From positions 1 to 64,000 of the forward strand of contig JAYOSU010000003.1 of NCBI GenBank assembly GCA_038139395.1: a stretch of DNA of 64,000 nucleotides, given 5' to 3'. This document shows, one piece after another, positions 62,676-64,000 of this stretch. A model generated the notes under the pieces. That model did no database searches. It saw only the letters and a list, made by a program, of their open reading frames with translations, and was not told the DNA's origin. A program made the position numbers and the translations under genes. Every line of letters begins with the position of its first letter. Positions within the stretch are counted from its first letter, which is position 1. Origin of the DNA: UBA10364 sp038139395 (GTDB lineage Bacteria > Bacteroidota > Bacteroidia > Flavobacteriales > Schleiferiaceae).

Positions 62676-64000
62676 ATGCAAAATCAGAGTTCACAAATAT
62701 TTCGCTTGGGCACACTTGTCATTGATGGTGTGCTGATCGTTACGTTGTTCGCAGCGGTGAGCTATTGGCGTTTTGCTGATTTACGGATTTCTAATCCAGA
62801 ATATTATAATTACTACCTGCAGCTGTTCGTGTTGACCTTTGTGAGCTGGTATGCATCCGGCAGGTGGGCAAAAACATTCACCTATAGCAGTGGCTTGGAG
62901 CAGCGCAATGTACTGGCCAATGTACTTAGAGGTGCAATTGCCCAGTTCGCCATATTATCTATAATAGTTGTTGGATTAAAGGGGTATTACTACAGTAGGC
63001 TTTTTTTAGGTACTTATTTTGGTTTATTGTATAGTGCTGCAATAATTTATCGATTGATTTTTGTACAATTCCTTCGCCATCAAATGGCGAAAGGCAGGTG
63101 GCAGCGTACATTTATTCTTGTCGGTATGCACAGTACTGCACAAGCACTCATTGAGTTGGTTAATATTCGACCTGATTTGGGATTACAATATCAAGGCACG
63201 TTGGAAGTTACTGCACTAGATAAGGAAGATATTCCCGAGAGTCAGGAGTTAATATGTGCTTTGGCACCGAGCACCAAAGCTTATGAGCTAGCTCAAGATT
63301 ATGCCTTAAAGCAGGGCATGCGATTCCGCTATCTTCCGGATATGGGCCCAAATTATGTTGGACAGCTATTTTTGGAGTCATTAGAAGGGTTTCCTTTGTT
63401 TTCTGAAAGAAGAGACCCGCTATCCAATTGGTTCAATAAAATAGCTAAAAGACTATTCGACGTTTTTTTCACGGTAATAGGTATAGCGCTTGTTCTTTCT
63501 TGGATGCTCCCGTTATTTGCTGTTATTCTGGTGTTAAGTGGCGCAGGATTTCCCTTTTTTATGCAGCGTCGCGAAGGTTTAGAAGGCAGGAAGTTTACGG
63601 TACTGAAGTTTCGTACCATCAATTCAAAAGGCACCTCCAATGCCATACAACGTTGGATGAGAAAACTCGGAATAGATGAATTGCCCCAATTATTCAATGT
63701 TTTGTCCGGTCAAATGTCATTAATTGGTCCGCGTCCACACACAGAAGGAGATGGGTTCAATTACGCTGCTAAAATCAGGCAATATAAAATTCGTCATTGG
63801 GCAAAACCAGGTCTCACTGGTTTGGCTCAAACTCGTGGCTTGCGTGGTGGAGAAGCCGCAGCGGATAAAGGGCTTTTAGAAGCACGTATTCGTGCAGATA
63901 TCTATTATATAGAAAACTGGTCAGTTCTCTTGGACATTCGTCTGCTACTTGAAACAGTAATAAGAACAGTTTTTTTACCCTCGTCGCTACATAAAAAATA
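62676..64000 (+). CDS. Polyprenyl glycosylphosphotransferase (bacterial sugar transferase), runs to the edge
   Basis: At least 441 residues. Four or five N-terminal membrane segments (about 10-130), a Rossmann-like CoA-binding-type segment (RTFILVGMHSTAQALIEL near 145), another membrane helix (about 255-290) and the bacterial sugar transferase domain: VLKFRTINSKG, GIDELPQLFNVLSGQMSLIGPRP, KPGLTGLAQTRG. The order fits WcaJ-like enzymes that load a sugar-1-phosphate on undecaprenyl phosphate to start exopolysaccharide or O-antigen repeats. The last two bases are TA, so the stop is probably the next base. ATG 62676 lies 35 bp from the divergent recG. Confidence 0.9.
   Translation, partial: MQNQSSQIFRLGTLVIDGVLIVTLFAAVSYWRFADLRISNPEYYNYYLQLFVLTFVSWYASGRWAKTFTYSSGLEQRNVLANVLRGAIAQFAILSIIVVGLKGYYYSRLFLGTYFGLLYSAAIIYRLIFVQFLRHQMAKGRWQRTFILVGMHSTAQALIELVNIRPDLGLQYQGTLEVTALDKEDIPESQELICALAPSTKAYELAQDYALKQGMRFRYLPDMGPNYVGQLFLESLEGFPLFSERRDPLSNWFNKIAKRLFDVFFTVIGIALVLSWMLPLFAVILVLSGAGFPFFMQRREGLEGRKFTVLKFRTINSKGTSNAIQRWMRKLGIDELPQLFNVLSGQMSLIGPRPHTEGDGFNYAAKIRQYKIRHWAKPGLTGLAQTRGLRGGEAAADKGLLEARIRADIYYIENWSVLLDIRLLLETVIRTVFLPSSLHKK

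Noticed and set aside
63353..63697. An antisense open frame of 114 codons in the right-hand sugar transferase
   Set aside because: The plus strand carries a continuous sugar transferase with all motifs; this is its shadow.
1..64000. CRISPR array, insertion sequence, prophage or genomic island
   Set aside because: No spaced direct repeats, transposase, integrase or phage genes, and no visible shift in base composition.

Overview
The window reads as a 64 kb piece of a Bacteroidota chromosome, most likely Flavobacteriales (Cryomorphaceae/Schleiferiaceae-like). The support is: gliding-motility ABC transporter genes gldF/gldG next to dnaN; a 287-residue primary sigma factor that starts straight at region 1.2; repeated TAnnTTTG promoter boxes, the Bacteroidota -7 element; an editing-free ProS; the alternative GlmU family beside type B L31; a Tgt without zinc cysteines; and many secreted beta-barrel or lipoprotein genes of Bacteroidota type. 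Base composition is AT-rich and even throughout. A run of exactly 100 N (62194-62293) inside recG shows a draft scaffold. I see no insertion sequence, prophage, CRISPR array, rRNA or toxin-antitoxin pair.

Layout. 0.1-9 kb: a putative porin meets a minus-strand run of a secreted amidotransferase-like protein, dnaB, accA, an EamA permease, lptG/F and tgt. 9-20.7 kb: rsmG diverges from tgt and converges on pruA; then serC-serA, an orphan histidine kinase, and a tight DUF1015 / YggS / exonuclease operon that abuts an opposing barrel protein and purC-phoH. 20.8-26.6 kb: SAM-hydrolase-like protein, ABM monooxygenase, fused gldF-gldG (interrupted by stops), a DUF4340 lipoprotein and dnaN. 26.6-32 kb: secreted protein and ferredoxin diverging from a LuxC-like acyl-CoA reductase, a beta-helix lipoprotein, rpmE type B and GlmU-like. 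32-41.4 kb: a long minus-strand housekeeping stretch (rpe, rpoD, pnp, rpsO, DUF192, lgt, PD40 lipoprotein, yidD, cysS, folE). 41.4-49.3 kb: Asp-box propeller protein, FadL-like barrel plus Gly/Asn/Trp-rich lipoprotein, proS, tRNA-Glu, rpsT and a small membrane ORF. 49.4-64 kb: acyl-CoA ligase, amidohydrolase, purL, two secreted proteins, an HDAC-like deacetylase, pheT, a VTT-type membrane protein, recG with the gap, and a sugar transferase that runs off the end.

Functionally most of the window is core metabolism and information processing: replication (dnaB, dnaN, recG), translation (tgt, rsmG, proS, cysS, pheT, rpsO, rpsT, rpmE, tRNA-Glu), transcription and RNA turnover (rpoD, pnp), purine, folate and serine synthesis (purC, purL, folE, serA, serC), fatty-acid handling (accA, acyl-CoA ligase, LuxC-like reductase) and envelope biogenesis (lptG/F, lgt, yidD, sugar transferase). 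Many genes are packed with ATGA overlaps, and five convergent pairs meet with stop codons overlapping or at most 3 bp apart. I found no clear candidate for a wholly new system. The items most worth a second look are the gldFG fusion with two in-frame stops, the exonuclease carrying an apparently dead GIY-YIG domain, the low-complexity lipoprotein/FadL-like pair, the mislabelled 'asparagine synthetase B' family protein beside dnaB, and a small unannotated membrane ORF after rpsT. Gene-free stretches are short: the longest, 49065-49463, holds a terminator and that small ORF, and nothing I recognise in its last 180 bases.
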